Source: Vermamoeba vermiformis (lineage: Eukaryota; Tubulinea; Echinamoebida). From it: a stretch of DNA of 64,000 nucleotides. Below the pieces are notes generated by a model that saw nothing but the letters and a program-made list of their open reading frames with translations, was not told where the DNA came from and ran no database searches. The first letter of the stretch is position 1. Each line of letters opens with the position of its first letter. The position numbers and the translations under genes were made by a program. Where the stretch lies: positions 496,001 through 560,000 of the forward strand of contig JBEWZL010000077.1 in the NCBI GenBank assembly GCA_045837725.1, written 5' to 3'. Of the stretch, positions 48,157-60,125 are shown piece by piece.

Positions 48157-49993
48157 CTAGCAAGCATCGACTTCAGTAGCCAAGTTGTTAAATGCAGCGT
48201 TGATATTTGAGTTGATGATGCATGTCTGAAAATAATAATTAATTAATTAACAAAATAGGAGAATAAAAGATCCGGATCGCATCTCCAAATCTCGTTTCGG
48301 GTACTTACTGCACCACCACCGCGATTACGCTGAGACGTCATACGATTAATATCACCGATACAAGTCACATAAGGGTTGCTGCGAATGTGTTTGTTCGAGC
48401 TCATAGGAGAGACGGCCCATTTGGCATGATCTTTCGTTTCGCGGAAGGAAATTGACGAATCAAACGTGACTTGCTTAACATTCATAGTCTTATAACTACC
48501 ACTACATTCGCTAGGCATCAATGGTCGCTAATTATTGAAGTTAGATCTCGTTACAAATAAAAAGATCGGATTTGAATCTGAACTTGAAAACGAAACTTAC
48601 GCCCCAACTTTCGACAATAAGATTGGCCTTATAATAAGGTGCCACCAAGTCGTCATAAAGGTCTTGATCCCAGGCTTTATCCTTGGCAAAGTCGGTGAAA
48701 AGAACTCCGCCGGCAGAATATACGTTAGTGATGTTGTTAGTGACTGTCTTGCCCTATAATACATAATAGTATTAATATTAGTACCGAATGTATATTTTTG
48801 GCGCCTAGATCTGGTAGCCATAAGCACAAAAGTAGGATTTGGAACACGTACCGATTCAGAAACGAGCTGCGCGAAATATGAATAGGCATTTCCGACATTA
48901 TTAGGAATCGCCGATGCATATACGAAAGGATTATTGATGATATATTGGCCGGCAATTTGGTTCAACTGATCGATGCCTACATCCGCCAAACAGATCCGTT
49001 AGAACAAGTTCATAGTCTGTATATATGTTCAACATACCCATAGTAATGCAAAGCAAGGTCTGTCCATAGACTCGCTCGTTGTCAGGGAACGAGTAACCGC
49101 CGTTGGATGGATCCTCAGGAAAGCGAGGAATACTGTGGCGTAAAAAGAATCCACCGTTCATATCTAACGTCATAAGGCCCTATATCATGATATTATATGA
49201 GTTGATGTAAGCTTAAAAATCCCTTTTCAGGCCGATCGAGTTGGAAAGATCTCGTTCGAATTGAAAAGTCCGCAGCATAATGCTAAACGTCCTATTAGTA
49301 GGGATTATACCTTGGCATGAGCTTTGGTGCTAGTCTTATGACCATCAGGAGACTCGTCTAATTAAGAACAAATTAAGTCCCTGAAAATGCCGAGCAAATC
49401 CGTTGCTATAATCTCTTACCATTCCACATAATATAGCCAGATGGATTGCTATAAAACGGATTCAATGTTGCTGATAAGGCCGAGTTGTTATCATCGAGGC
49501 TCTTGGTTGAGATCTGAGAGAAAGATATCTCCGATTAGATCTACCCTCGTAATCTATCAGACATTGAGACTAACCTTCCACTGGGCAGATGTATATGTAT
49601 TGGCATCTATATATGCATACGATGTGCCTGCTTCAGCTCTTTTAGCATCCTCAGGAAATTTGTAGGTGATCCTGGTTGATCAAAAAAATCCCGTTAGAAA
49701 ATTGAATTACTTTATTTATAAAAATATTATTCTAATTGATAAATAAATGTAAATACGATAATCATCGGTACAATCAAATTTATCTCTCTCTAGTATTTAA
49801 TTTAATATCGGATCAATGGGACACGCACGACACGACATTATTAATTAGGATAGGATCATAATAATAATTACCACCAATCTACAGGAGCACCACTAAAATC
49901 ATCACGGCACGTAAACGAGTCCGCAATGCAGATTTGTAATTGACAAGCGCAGATCAACGCCAAGCCAATTAACAATCGCTGTGAAATAGCCAT
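48157..49993 (-). CDS. Deoxyribonuclease II, copy 1
   Basis: Nine exons: 49993-49872, 49671-49575, 49513-49420, 49357-49311, 49179-49038, 48976-48852, 48753-48601, 48527-48309 and 48225-48157. A signal peptide (LLIGLALICACQLQICIA) is followed by CRDDFSGAPVDWW, the family's PVDWW start. The two HxK motifs of DNase II are present: KAHAKG and DHAKWAVSP. Other signatures are FFLRHSIPRFPEDP, GQTLLCITM and RSNPYVTCIGDINRMTSQ-RGGG. DNase II is a phospholipase D-fold acid nuclease of lysosomes that cuts DNA without metal ions; here it would digest DNA of engulfed prey. The next gene upstream (50371-52111) is a paralogue with the same exon layout, so the pair arose by tandem duplication. Confidence 0.92.
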
Positions 49994-50370
49994 CGTCTCG
50001 TCGATTCAGATCAACCTCCGATCTAAATTATAGCGTAGTGTTGAGTAACACTGCGCCGAGCTGAAGGGTTAAAAAATAATGGTACCGCCGATAATCGCTT
50101 GGGACTTCAGTTCACCAATGGAGTCTAAAAATAGCCCCTTGGAATATTACTATCATGATTAATGTAAGTAGTTTGAATGGCAAGATGGCTGGCCAATCAA
50201 AGCAGCATCCGTAGGTGACCCCTGAATCCACTTTCATGAACTGTTTGGCAATAAAAGGTTATTATTTATGCCTCAATAATAGCGTGGAATGCCATCTCGA
50301 TAGAACTCCAAAACAGCGCTCGAAATCCTCAAGTTCTTAATGTACAAAGATGGGTTTATTGGTTATTGGC
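49994..50370. other. Spacer between the two DNase II genes
   Basis: Promoter region of copy 1 and 3' flank of copy 2. No coding sequence or repeat is recognised. Confidence 0.35.
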
Positions 50371-52111
50371 CTAACAAGCGTCTACTTGACTGACCAAGTT
50401 GTTGAATGCAGCATTGATGCATGGATTAATAATACATGTCTGGAAGAATAACGAATGAGTAAAAAGTTTTTTAAAAGATCGCTCAAAAAAGCGAATAAAA
50501 GATCCACGTCGCATCTGAATCTCGTTTCGAGTACTTACTGCACCACCACCGCGCCTACGCTGAGACTTCATACGATTAATATCACCAATACAAGTCACAT
50601 AAGGGTTGCTGCGGATGTGTTTGTTCGAGCTCATGGGAGAGGCAGCCCATTTAGCATGATCTTTTGTATCTACGAACGATATCGTCGTATCAAATGTTAC
50701 TTCTTGAACATTCATAATATTGTGGCTACCATCGCATTTACTTGGCATCAGCGGACGCTTTGAATTGAAAATTAGATCCGGTACAAAGGCTCCGTTACAA
50801 AGGAGGTAAAAGGGTTGAATTTGAAATGAAATACTGTTTGAAACGAAACTTACACCCCAACTCTCCACAATAAGGCTAGTTCTATAATAAGGCGCCACCA
50901 AGTCGTCGTACAGATCTCGATCCCACGCTCTATTCTTAGCGAAGTCGGTGAAAAGAACTCCGCCAGCGGAGTATATATCAATGATGTTTGTAGCAGCTTT
51001 TTCCTGCTATAAGCGGTTAAAACAGGTTAATTCAAAATTAGCAAGATCTAACGTACCTGAACTTCAACCTCTCGTGCGTGCTTTTTCGCCAGCTTAATAA
51101 GCTCCCTAAAGGAAGTAAACTGGCTATCGATATCACCAGGCACCATATGTGCGTAAACATAAGGATTGTTGATGATGTACTGGCCAGCAAGCTGGTTTAA
51201 CTGAGCCGCTTCTAGATCGCCATACAGATCCGTTAGCTATCAGAGCTCGTGCCATACGCATCCTATACATACTCATAGTAATGCAAAGCAAGGTCTGGCC
51301 GAAGGTTTGTCCGCTTTTCGGGAACATGTAACCGCCTCTTGATGGATCCTCTGGAAATCCAGGAACACTGTGTCGTAGAAAAAAGCCTCCATCGTTATCG
51401 AAGGTCATAATACCCTGTTATATAATCACGTAAGTGTATATTCATGATAGAGAGACGGTCGTAGAATAGATGCAAGACAAAGCGACGAGATCCCGAAGAA
51501 TTAATTGGAACACGAAATTGAAAAGTCGGCAGAAATATCGAATAACGATTGCCATTAATTACGATATCGTACCTTAGCATGAGCTTTAGAAGAGGTCTTG
51601 TAGCCATCAGGAGCTGCATCTACAGTTGACAAATTTAGACCGCATCCAGTTTGGACCATTAGACCTTCTTACCATTACACATAATATACCCCGTTTGGTT
51701 GCCATACATCGGTATTAATGTAGCTGCTAAGGCTGAGGTCTCGTCGTTTAGATCCTTGCCCGAGATCTAATGAAATGTTTGACATCGTTCGAGTCCAACG
51801 AATATGCCCAACAAAACTAACCTTCCATTGGCTCGATGTATAAGTATTAGCATCCATATAAGCATAAGATGTGCCTGATGGAAACTTATACGTAATCCTG
51901 AAATATTAATCGTTAACTCAATCTGTGACACTTGAAAAAACAATTCAAATATTGCTTATTTTGAATTATTTAAGTGCTATAATAATTACCACCAATCTAC
52001 TGGAGCAGCGGAAAAGTCATCGCGGCAAACAAAAGTGTCAGCAACGCAGATGTGCATCTGGACCGCGCAGAGCAACGCCAAACTGAGCAAGAACCGCTCG
52101 TAGTCAGTCAT
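50371..52111 (-). CDS. Deoxyribonuclease II, copy 2
   Basis: Exon order and splice phases match copy 1. The start ATG at 52111 begins a signal peptide (FLLSLALLCAVQMHICVA) followed by TFVCRDDFSAAPVDWW. The HxK motifs are SKAHAKG and TKDHAKWAASP. Also present are FFLRHSVPGFPEDP, GQTLLCITM, and RSNPYVTCIGDINRMKSQ followed by RRRGGGA. The gene ends QVDAC-stop, like copy 1 (EVDAC). Divergence is concentrated in the middle (MVPGDIDSQFTSFRELIK versus the copy 1 segment). Intron sequence around 50497-50545 is still alignable with copy 1 at 48266-48315, suggesting a fairly recent duplication or gene conversion. It should be an acid endonuclease of the digestive vacuole. Confidence 0.9.
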
Positions 52112-52392
52112 CCTGCTACTAAGAGTCATATTCTTGGTAGTTTGGCGAAAGTATTGAGCAACACTGCGCTGAAAAGTTTTATGTGAGCTGCGTACTTTCT
52201 GACTTTTAGTTTGACGAATAGTCGTGAGGTCTAAAAATATCAACCGTGACATCTTGCAAGTTAGTTCAAAATATTAATATCATAATTAACCCCGAATAAC
52301 GCAGAGCTGACATGTTAGATCTTGAACGGATGGAGATGAGATCCGGATTTGGTTTGCAAATCAAAGCGTTTACTTGCCTTACAAGTCGCTGT

Positions 52393-54677
52393 CTATTTCT
52401 TATCGACGCCAATACCGGGCTTATTCCAAGGTGCAATTAAGCCATAAGCTTCGCTTCCAAACTTCGCCCAGGGGATCGCCTGCAGCATGTCATTAGATCC
52501 AGTATCTTGCGACCTGGATATGTTCGCTAGTTATATCAAGTATAGCTTACTGTTACTGGATCAGACGTGTCTTTAACTAAAAGAGAGCCATCAAGATCTC
52601 CACCGACACTGGCAAAAAACGAGCGGGTCAGATCCGGAGTTAAAAGGAACAATAGGCTTACGTAGATAGTGGCAGTAAGTGCAAATGAGCCACAGTACTG
52701 AGACTGCTCGCAACCATCATGCCAATCCAAACCTAGTGCATTAAATTTAGTGATATCACGTAACCATTGTTGAAGTGGATCTTGCAAGACGTTTATACAC
52801 GAACAACATTGCTTTAGAAGCGTTGAATCGTGGGATTAATACTTGCGTCGGGACCTATGACCAGTATGCAATATACGTACCTTCTTATTCAGCTCTTGAG
52901 CTTTCAAAATTGTTCGCACAGCCTCCCGGTAGCCTCCGGCTTTATCCATCTTGACATTCGCTCCATCAATAATATCCTAATAAATATGTCATTAATATCT
53001 AATGTATATTCATTATGGAAACGAATCACAATGGTACCTTTAGTTCTTCAACTTGCGTCGCGTTGTGGATCGACTCATCCGCGAAGATCAAAATGCCGTG
53101 CTTTGAGTACTCTTGACGCACCACTTTCCATTCCTCGAATTCTTCTGGCGTTAAATGCGCCGAGAAAGGTTGTTCGAGCATATAACAACGCGTGAACGGA
53201 TGTTCTTTGTTAAGTACCACGTTGTGCAAGAACTCCATGGCAACAGCGGGAGTCCAATCGGAGTTGGCATCAATAGACCACTAGTATCTGCCGTTAGATA
53301 CGCATTTGATAACTATATAGCGACGTACCACGTAGTCAGACACGTGCGGATCCACTTTTTCCTTGAAGAGTTGCACGAGTCTATTAACGATTTGCGAACC
53401 TTTAATTGACCGTTAGTTATGCTCTTAATAAATATGCAAATGTTTTAGTACCTAGGGCGATGTCTCTGTTTAACTTAATCTTAATGTTAGGCGTGTATTG
53501 CAAGCCAAAAGTAGTGGCTTCGACGATCAGATCGATTTCTTTGTTCAAAGCAGCGGTATAAAAGCCTCTCTTCTTCGTGGGCTCGGTGCCAATAAGCTCA
53601 TATATCTACATTAAATGTGAGTTCATATAAAAGAACAACAGAAGGCACGTACAGGTTTGTGAGTGATCTTGCCCCACGCGTCGAACAACGCAATCTCCAC
53701 GGCATTTCGTGCAGTACAGCTAAACTTCTCGGCATTCAACGGGCACTCATCGAGGGCCCTAAACTAAAGTTAGAACCGAACAAAAAGGAAAATGAATCCA
53801 GATGCGCAACTGTCTAAAAATGAGCTTCAGAAATGCCGTAGAGAACACGCGTAATAATTGAAAGGTCATCGGCAGTAATGCCGCATACGTAAGGAACAGC
53901 AGCGAGTTCTTGCAAAAAGCAAAAAAGAAACTGGCCTAACTCGGATTCGAACCGAGGACCTCCCGCTTACTAGGCGGGCGCAATAACCAACTATGCTATT
54001 AGGCCGTTGTTGGTGCGACTTTTTGAAAAGACGTGGTGGCGTCTCGTTCAATAAGAAATTACCTGAAAAACGCTCGTAGGGCCTTGATCTGCGCGCTATC
54101 GTTATCTTTGACGTTCATCGAGGTGAAATATTTGTTGTCAAAACCATTGAACGGATTGTAAGCGGCTGACTCGGCTACGGAAGTAACCTCTTTGATCTGC
54201 ACGCGTGTCAGGACGGTTCTATGGAAATACAAGCTTACCTTTTTGTCCAAAGCTTCGATGTATGTCTTAATGTCGTTGAAGTCTGCATAGTAGACACCTG
54301 GTTTCTTCGGTGGAAGGCCGCATTCGCCCAATCCGCTTATTGAGCCAACCTATGCTCGCTGTTATTTTTCGCTTGTTGCATAAATTAAATTATATCGATA
54401 TGAATGCGAATTGAGTACCTCAACAATTATCAGAGCATTTAAACGCGAATCTGAATAAGAGTGGCTTGTTCTGCACAAATCAACTATTTAATAAGCATAT
54501 TGCTGTTATTCGTATTGCAGTATTAATTTATAAACATTTTACGAATTATCTATCGAGTTGTAATTACCCAAAAGTCGAGCGCAATTGTAACGGTAACTCA
54601 ACCAAGCGCAGTGCAAGATCTACGCCTTCGCACTTGTATGTTGCACTAAATACTGTATTGCTTTGACTGGTGCTCAT
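52393..54677 (-). CDS. Dipeptide (L-Ala-D/L-Glu type) epimerase, enolase superfamily, frame broken at two A5 runs
   Basis: The start at 54677 encodes MSTSQSNTVF, then LALRLVELPLQLRSTFGTSHSYS, as in muconate-cycloisomerase-like N-terminal domains. Catalytic motifs in order: the KxK pair (NIKIKLN), DANSDW, MLEQPF, FADES and VKMDKAGG. That set matches dipeptide epimerases, whose best-known substrate is the murein dipeptide L-Ala-D-Glu. The C-terminus has HDGCEQSQYCGSFALTA. About ten exons are traceable. Two junctions do not keep phase as assembled; each would do so with one base fewer in an A5 run (plus-strand 53816-53820 and 54066-54070). It lies 87 bases downstream of AnmK on the same strand. 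A tRNA gene sits in one intron. Substrate specificity inside this family cannot be fixed by eye. Confidence 0.75.
53933..54005 (-). tRNA. tRNA-Thr (anticodon AGT), nested in an intron of the epimerase gene
   Basis: The 73-base cloverleaf starts and ends with a 7-bp acceptor stem (GGCCTAA with TTAGGCC). The D arm contains AGTTGGTTA. The anticodon stem CCCGC/GCGGG encloses the loop CTAGTAA, anticodon AGT (A34 normally becomes inosine). The T arm is GGTTCGAATCC. No intron is present. On its own strand the 3' end is followed within 10 bases by a T6 run, a polymerase III terminator. It is on the same strand as its host gene. Confidence 0.95.
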
Positions 54678-54764
54678 CTTTGGCTGCACAAGATATTGTT
54701 CCCGCAGAAAATCTCGAAACTTTTTCGTGCTCACACCAACCACAGATTCCGTTCATAACGCCAA

Positions 54765-56655
<1,891 letters not shown>

Positions 56656-56821
56656 CCCTATGTATCCTTGTTGATGTGTATATTTACAAGTAGGTCATAA
56701 AATAATGAACAAAAAAACGTTTTGGACTTGGTTCATGAAGGGAAGGCACGTGCGCTAATAGGAAGGTTATCAATAAAAAACTACTTTATCTAATAAATAC
56801 TGCAAAATGGTACTAAAATAT

Positions 56822-57856
56822 TTACAAAACACCCCAAGCCTTCATTTGCTTCATTCTGTTGTAAAAACGTGTGCCAGTGCGACCGGTGATCTTCTCGTAG
56901 TCAGGGCTTGGCTTGCTGAGAGCATTCGTCGCTATCTGATTATACAATTCAAGCAAGCCCTTGGCTTGATATTGAGGAAGGAAGTTGGAGAAGAAAGCGA
57001 GCGTTTGTTGTGGATCCGCATCCACGAATTGGACAGGCTTGCCAATCACCTTGGAGAGTCGATGAGCGATTTGTGCACCAGACAATGCCTTGGGGCCAGT
57101 CAATTCATAGACCTTGTTTACATGTGGATGAGGATTCAAGAGCACTTCAGCAGCGGCATTGCCAATGTCATCGACGGAGATCGGGCAGAACGCTCCTCTG
57201 CCAATAGGCTCGGCAAAGAACCCCTTTTGAAGGCTATCTTTGTGCATGAGGAAATTTTCCTAAAGTTGCACTGTTAGAACACTTCCGTAACAAAGAAATT
57301 ACGCTTTAAATTGCCGGTTTGGTCTCAGCAGAGACAGACTTACTTGGAACGCTCCTAAGCGAAGGACGGTGTGAGGAATGCCTGAAGCATCAAGATGCTT
57401 TTCCAAAACTCTAAATTCGCGTTGGAAAGTGGTGGATTCGTTCGCTAAATTTGTTCGGTCAGTAAGGTTTTGTGGGCTCGATCGGCGTTGGAAATACTTA
57501 CCAGCTCCAAGGGTAGATCCTGCAACAAAGTGCGTGACGCCAGCCTTCTTCGCAGCGTCGACGAGGTTGTTAAACAGCTGCACGCGGTCGCCTTCCTTTT
57601 GTTGCAAGGTTGGAGAAGGCGGGATGCCCCAAACTCGAGTAACGCCCTTGAGAGCTTCCTTGAGGCTGTCCTTATCGGAGAAGTCTACCTTGACGAACTC
57701 TGCGCCATACTTGACGAGGTCTGCGACTTTGTCTTCAGATCGAGCACCAACGCGAACTACGTAGTGGTCGCGATCGGCGCGCTTGAGCAGATGTTGAGCG
57801 GTGGCTTTGCCGGTATTACCATTAGCACCAGTAACGAGAATAACAGTCTTAGACAT
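56822..57856 (-). CDS. NmrA-like NAD(P)-binding oxidoreductase or sensor
   Basis: Three exons: 57856-57502, 57444-57344 and 57259-56822. The N-terminus MSKTVILVTGANGNTGKAT holds the GxxGxxG dinucleotide-binding motif of an atypical short-chain dehydrogenase. Conserved later parts are VKVDFSDKDSLKEAL, VTHFVAGSTLGAG, GIPHTVLRLGAF, GRGAFCPISVDDIG and YELTGPKALSGAQIAHRLS, a pattern shared by NmrA-like proteins and quinone or azo reductases. The classic Tyr-x3-Lys catalytic pair is absent, as in NmrA. It is the first of six consecutive minus-strand genes and lies 166 bases upstream of AnmK. The substrate is unknown. Confidence 0.85.
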
Positions 57857-58668
57857 GATGAAGTATTGATAGAAGCGTTGAGTGGTTTGAAACTTGCGCG
57901 GATGTAGCTAGAAGCACTACTGTAGCTGAGTCGAGTGTTGTTGTTGGTTGGTTGAAGCAATACTAATACTCGTCGGCTATTTAAAGGTTCGTCTACTAAA
58001 ATATCCGATGTTCCATTGCGACGCAACATGAAGCTTCTTGAAACCTTCGGTTCAGTTCGGACAAAGTTCTAGCAGCCGTATTACTACCATAAAAGGAAAC
58101 TGCGTGAAGCTTCGCCACGTGCCTGTATGTGAACGAAAAATGACCCGTTTCTCCATCTTCAGCTCTTATGGCTAGATTGTGGCCATAAAGCGATTGCGGG
58201 CTTGTTTGGATCCACTGCTTCGTTTCAGATGTGTTCAATTTGGCAAGCTCGTGTCTCAAAAGACGCACTCGTCAAATAATCTCAGTAGTAGGTGAGGTTA
58301 AGCTGCATCACACTCATGGCTCTGCGCAGGGGATCAAACGGAGAAATTGGTGGTTTGCATAGGCTGCTAACAAAAATTTAGATATAATTCTTGGGGAAAA
58401 TATATCGTCATTTAATAATATTGAATATTTACCCGTTAATTTTTGAGACTTCTTCGATCACCGACCAGATTAACCATAAAAAATGTCAGCTAGGCTCCCA
58501 AAGCCTTTGACGCATTAGCCAATGACCTTGCGTGATATTATTTTGTTAGGCTAAGTCTTCATATTAGTTCGTTTGATGATTTTGTTTGGTGCTGTTACGT
58601 GGCGTAACAATAAAAATCCCACAGCGCGGTCTTGTTCTTTTGTATCACGAATCAACGCATATACAACA
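57857..58668. other. Divergent intergenic region between the NmrA-like gene (-) and cytochrome b5 (+)
   Basis: Promoter region of two divergent genes. A minus-strand 90-residue ORF at 57996-58268 (starting MRLLRHELAKL) has moderately protein-like composition but no splice context or recognised domain. The remainder is AT-rich with nothing recognised. Confidence 0.35.
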
Positions 58669-59396
58669 ATGAGCAAGACATACACTTGGGAAGAGGTCGC
58701 TCAACACAAGACTAAGGCTGATTGCTGGGTCGTGTTTGAAGGCAAAGTTCTCAACATCACCAACTTCTTGTCTGAGCACCCTGGAGGTGAAGAAGTTATC
58801 ATGGACCATGCTGGCAAGGATATTACTCAACCCTTCGAGGATATTGGCCACTCTGAAAACGCCAAGGAGTTGACTGAGAAATACGTTATTGGTAAAGTTG
58901 TATGTACTTGCTCCAACTTATTTTTATACAGTGTTAAAAATTATGGAGACGTTTATATTACATTTTCAGACGAGTTTATATTTTTTAATGAATAATTTGG
59001 CGTCGGTATAATTTTTTTTCCATTTAATTATTACGGAACGGGATTCTCTTTGTCGAGCGTCACCGTAACGTGTTTTTGGAGAATGAAAGCATAATATCAA
59101 ATAATAACAACAATACATCACGTAACGAGGTTAAAATCTTTTATTTTTAAATCAAATTTCCGTAGCGGGCCGAAGATCGACGTGATCAGATTTAGACTAC
59201 GTCTTGCGAACAGCATTGCTAATAAGTGCATTTTATATAGGACGGTCCTGCTCCTTCCCTCAAGAAGGCTAACCCCAACTCCGTTCCCGCCAAGCCTGTT
59301 ACCAAGCCCGCTGCTCAAGGAGGATCGTCATCCACCACTATTTTGCTCTTGGCTATTGTCGTTGCTATCCTCGCTTACTACTTATACAGCAAATAA
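58669..59396 (+). CDS. Cytochrome b5, tail-anchored
   Basis: Two exons, 58669-58899 and 59241-59396, encode about 128 residues. The heme-binding core has YTWEEVAQHKTKADCWVV, the first heme ligand in FLSEHPGGEEVI (HPGG) and the second in FEDIGHSENA (GHS). A Pro/Lys/Ser linker leads to a C-terminal hydrophobic anchor (TILLLAIVVAILAYYLY) with a short SK end, typical of ER-type cytochrome b5. It supplies electrons to fatty-acid desaturases and related enzymes. The single intron separates the heme domain from the anchor. Confidence 0.95.
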
Positions 59397-60125
59397 GTCC
59401 TTTTTAGAAGTAAGAAAATTTTATGGTCTCTTAGAACAAAAAAAAAGACCGCGATCTCTTTCGAATTGCAGATTTGCAACGCGTTGTCGAATTTGAATAA
59501 AAATTCGTTTTTGTATTTAAAATTCCAATTTATATAATGTGCTTAGCAGTTAACCAATCAAAAGGCCTTGGGATCGAGCTTTACGGACTTTTCCGAACTC
59601 GCTGTTACGAAACAAGAAAATTGACAAATTACACAAATTTATTACTAGGGCCATAATATATAATAATACGTAATATCGCTTGAGTTGAGATTTGAAGGCA
59701 AAGGAGATTTGGCTAGAGTGTCAAATACTTTCAAGCAGAGACTAATCGGACGCATTAAGGACGGTATCGAGTATAATTTAAGAAAGCTATATTAAACGGT
59801 TTAATGCTCATCAAAAAGGTTGGCAGCGCAGGATGCACATCCACCTCCGAAACTCACAATTTCGATGTTTTTGGGACGGTATCCAAGTGGTCTTAACTGT
59901 ACACCTATTTTCGATTGCTTATAATAACAATGTACGTATCTTTGATGTTGGTGACATTGCGGCTCAGTGACGTTCAAATGACATTTTTGAACCAAATTTT
60001 AATTTTATTCAAATTCGCAGGTCCTTGTTAACACCAGTGATAGTCAAGTAGCAAAATTGTATATTAGTGTAAATAATATTGTATATTTCATTCTCTGCAA
60101 CAGCTGCTCTTTCAAAATTTAATCA
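59397..60125. other. Intergenic region between cytochrome b5 and the RasGEF gene
   Basis: Contains the 3'UTR of cytochrome b5 and the promoter of the RasGEF gene. A minus-strand open frame at 59801-59995 encodes a short Cys/His-containing peptide ending GGGCASCAANLFDEH but lacks an in-frame ATG. It could be a last exon of a small gene and is left unassigned. Confidence 0.35.

Noticed and set aside
57996-58268. Minus-strand 90-residue ORF as a gene
   Set aside because: No recognised domain, no splice context and position in a divergent promoter region; support is too weak.
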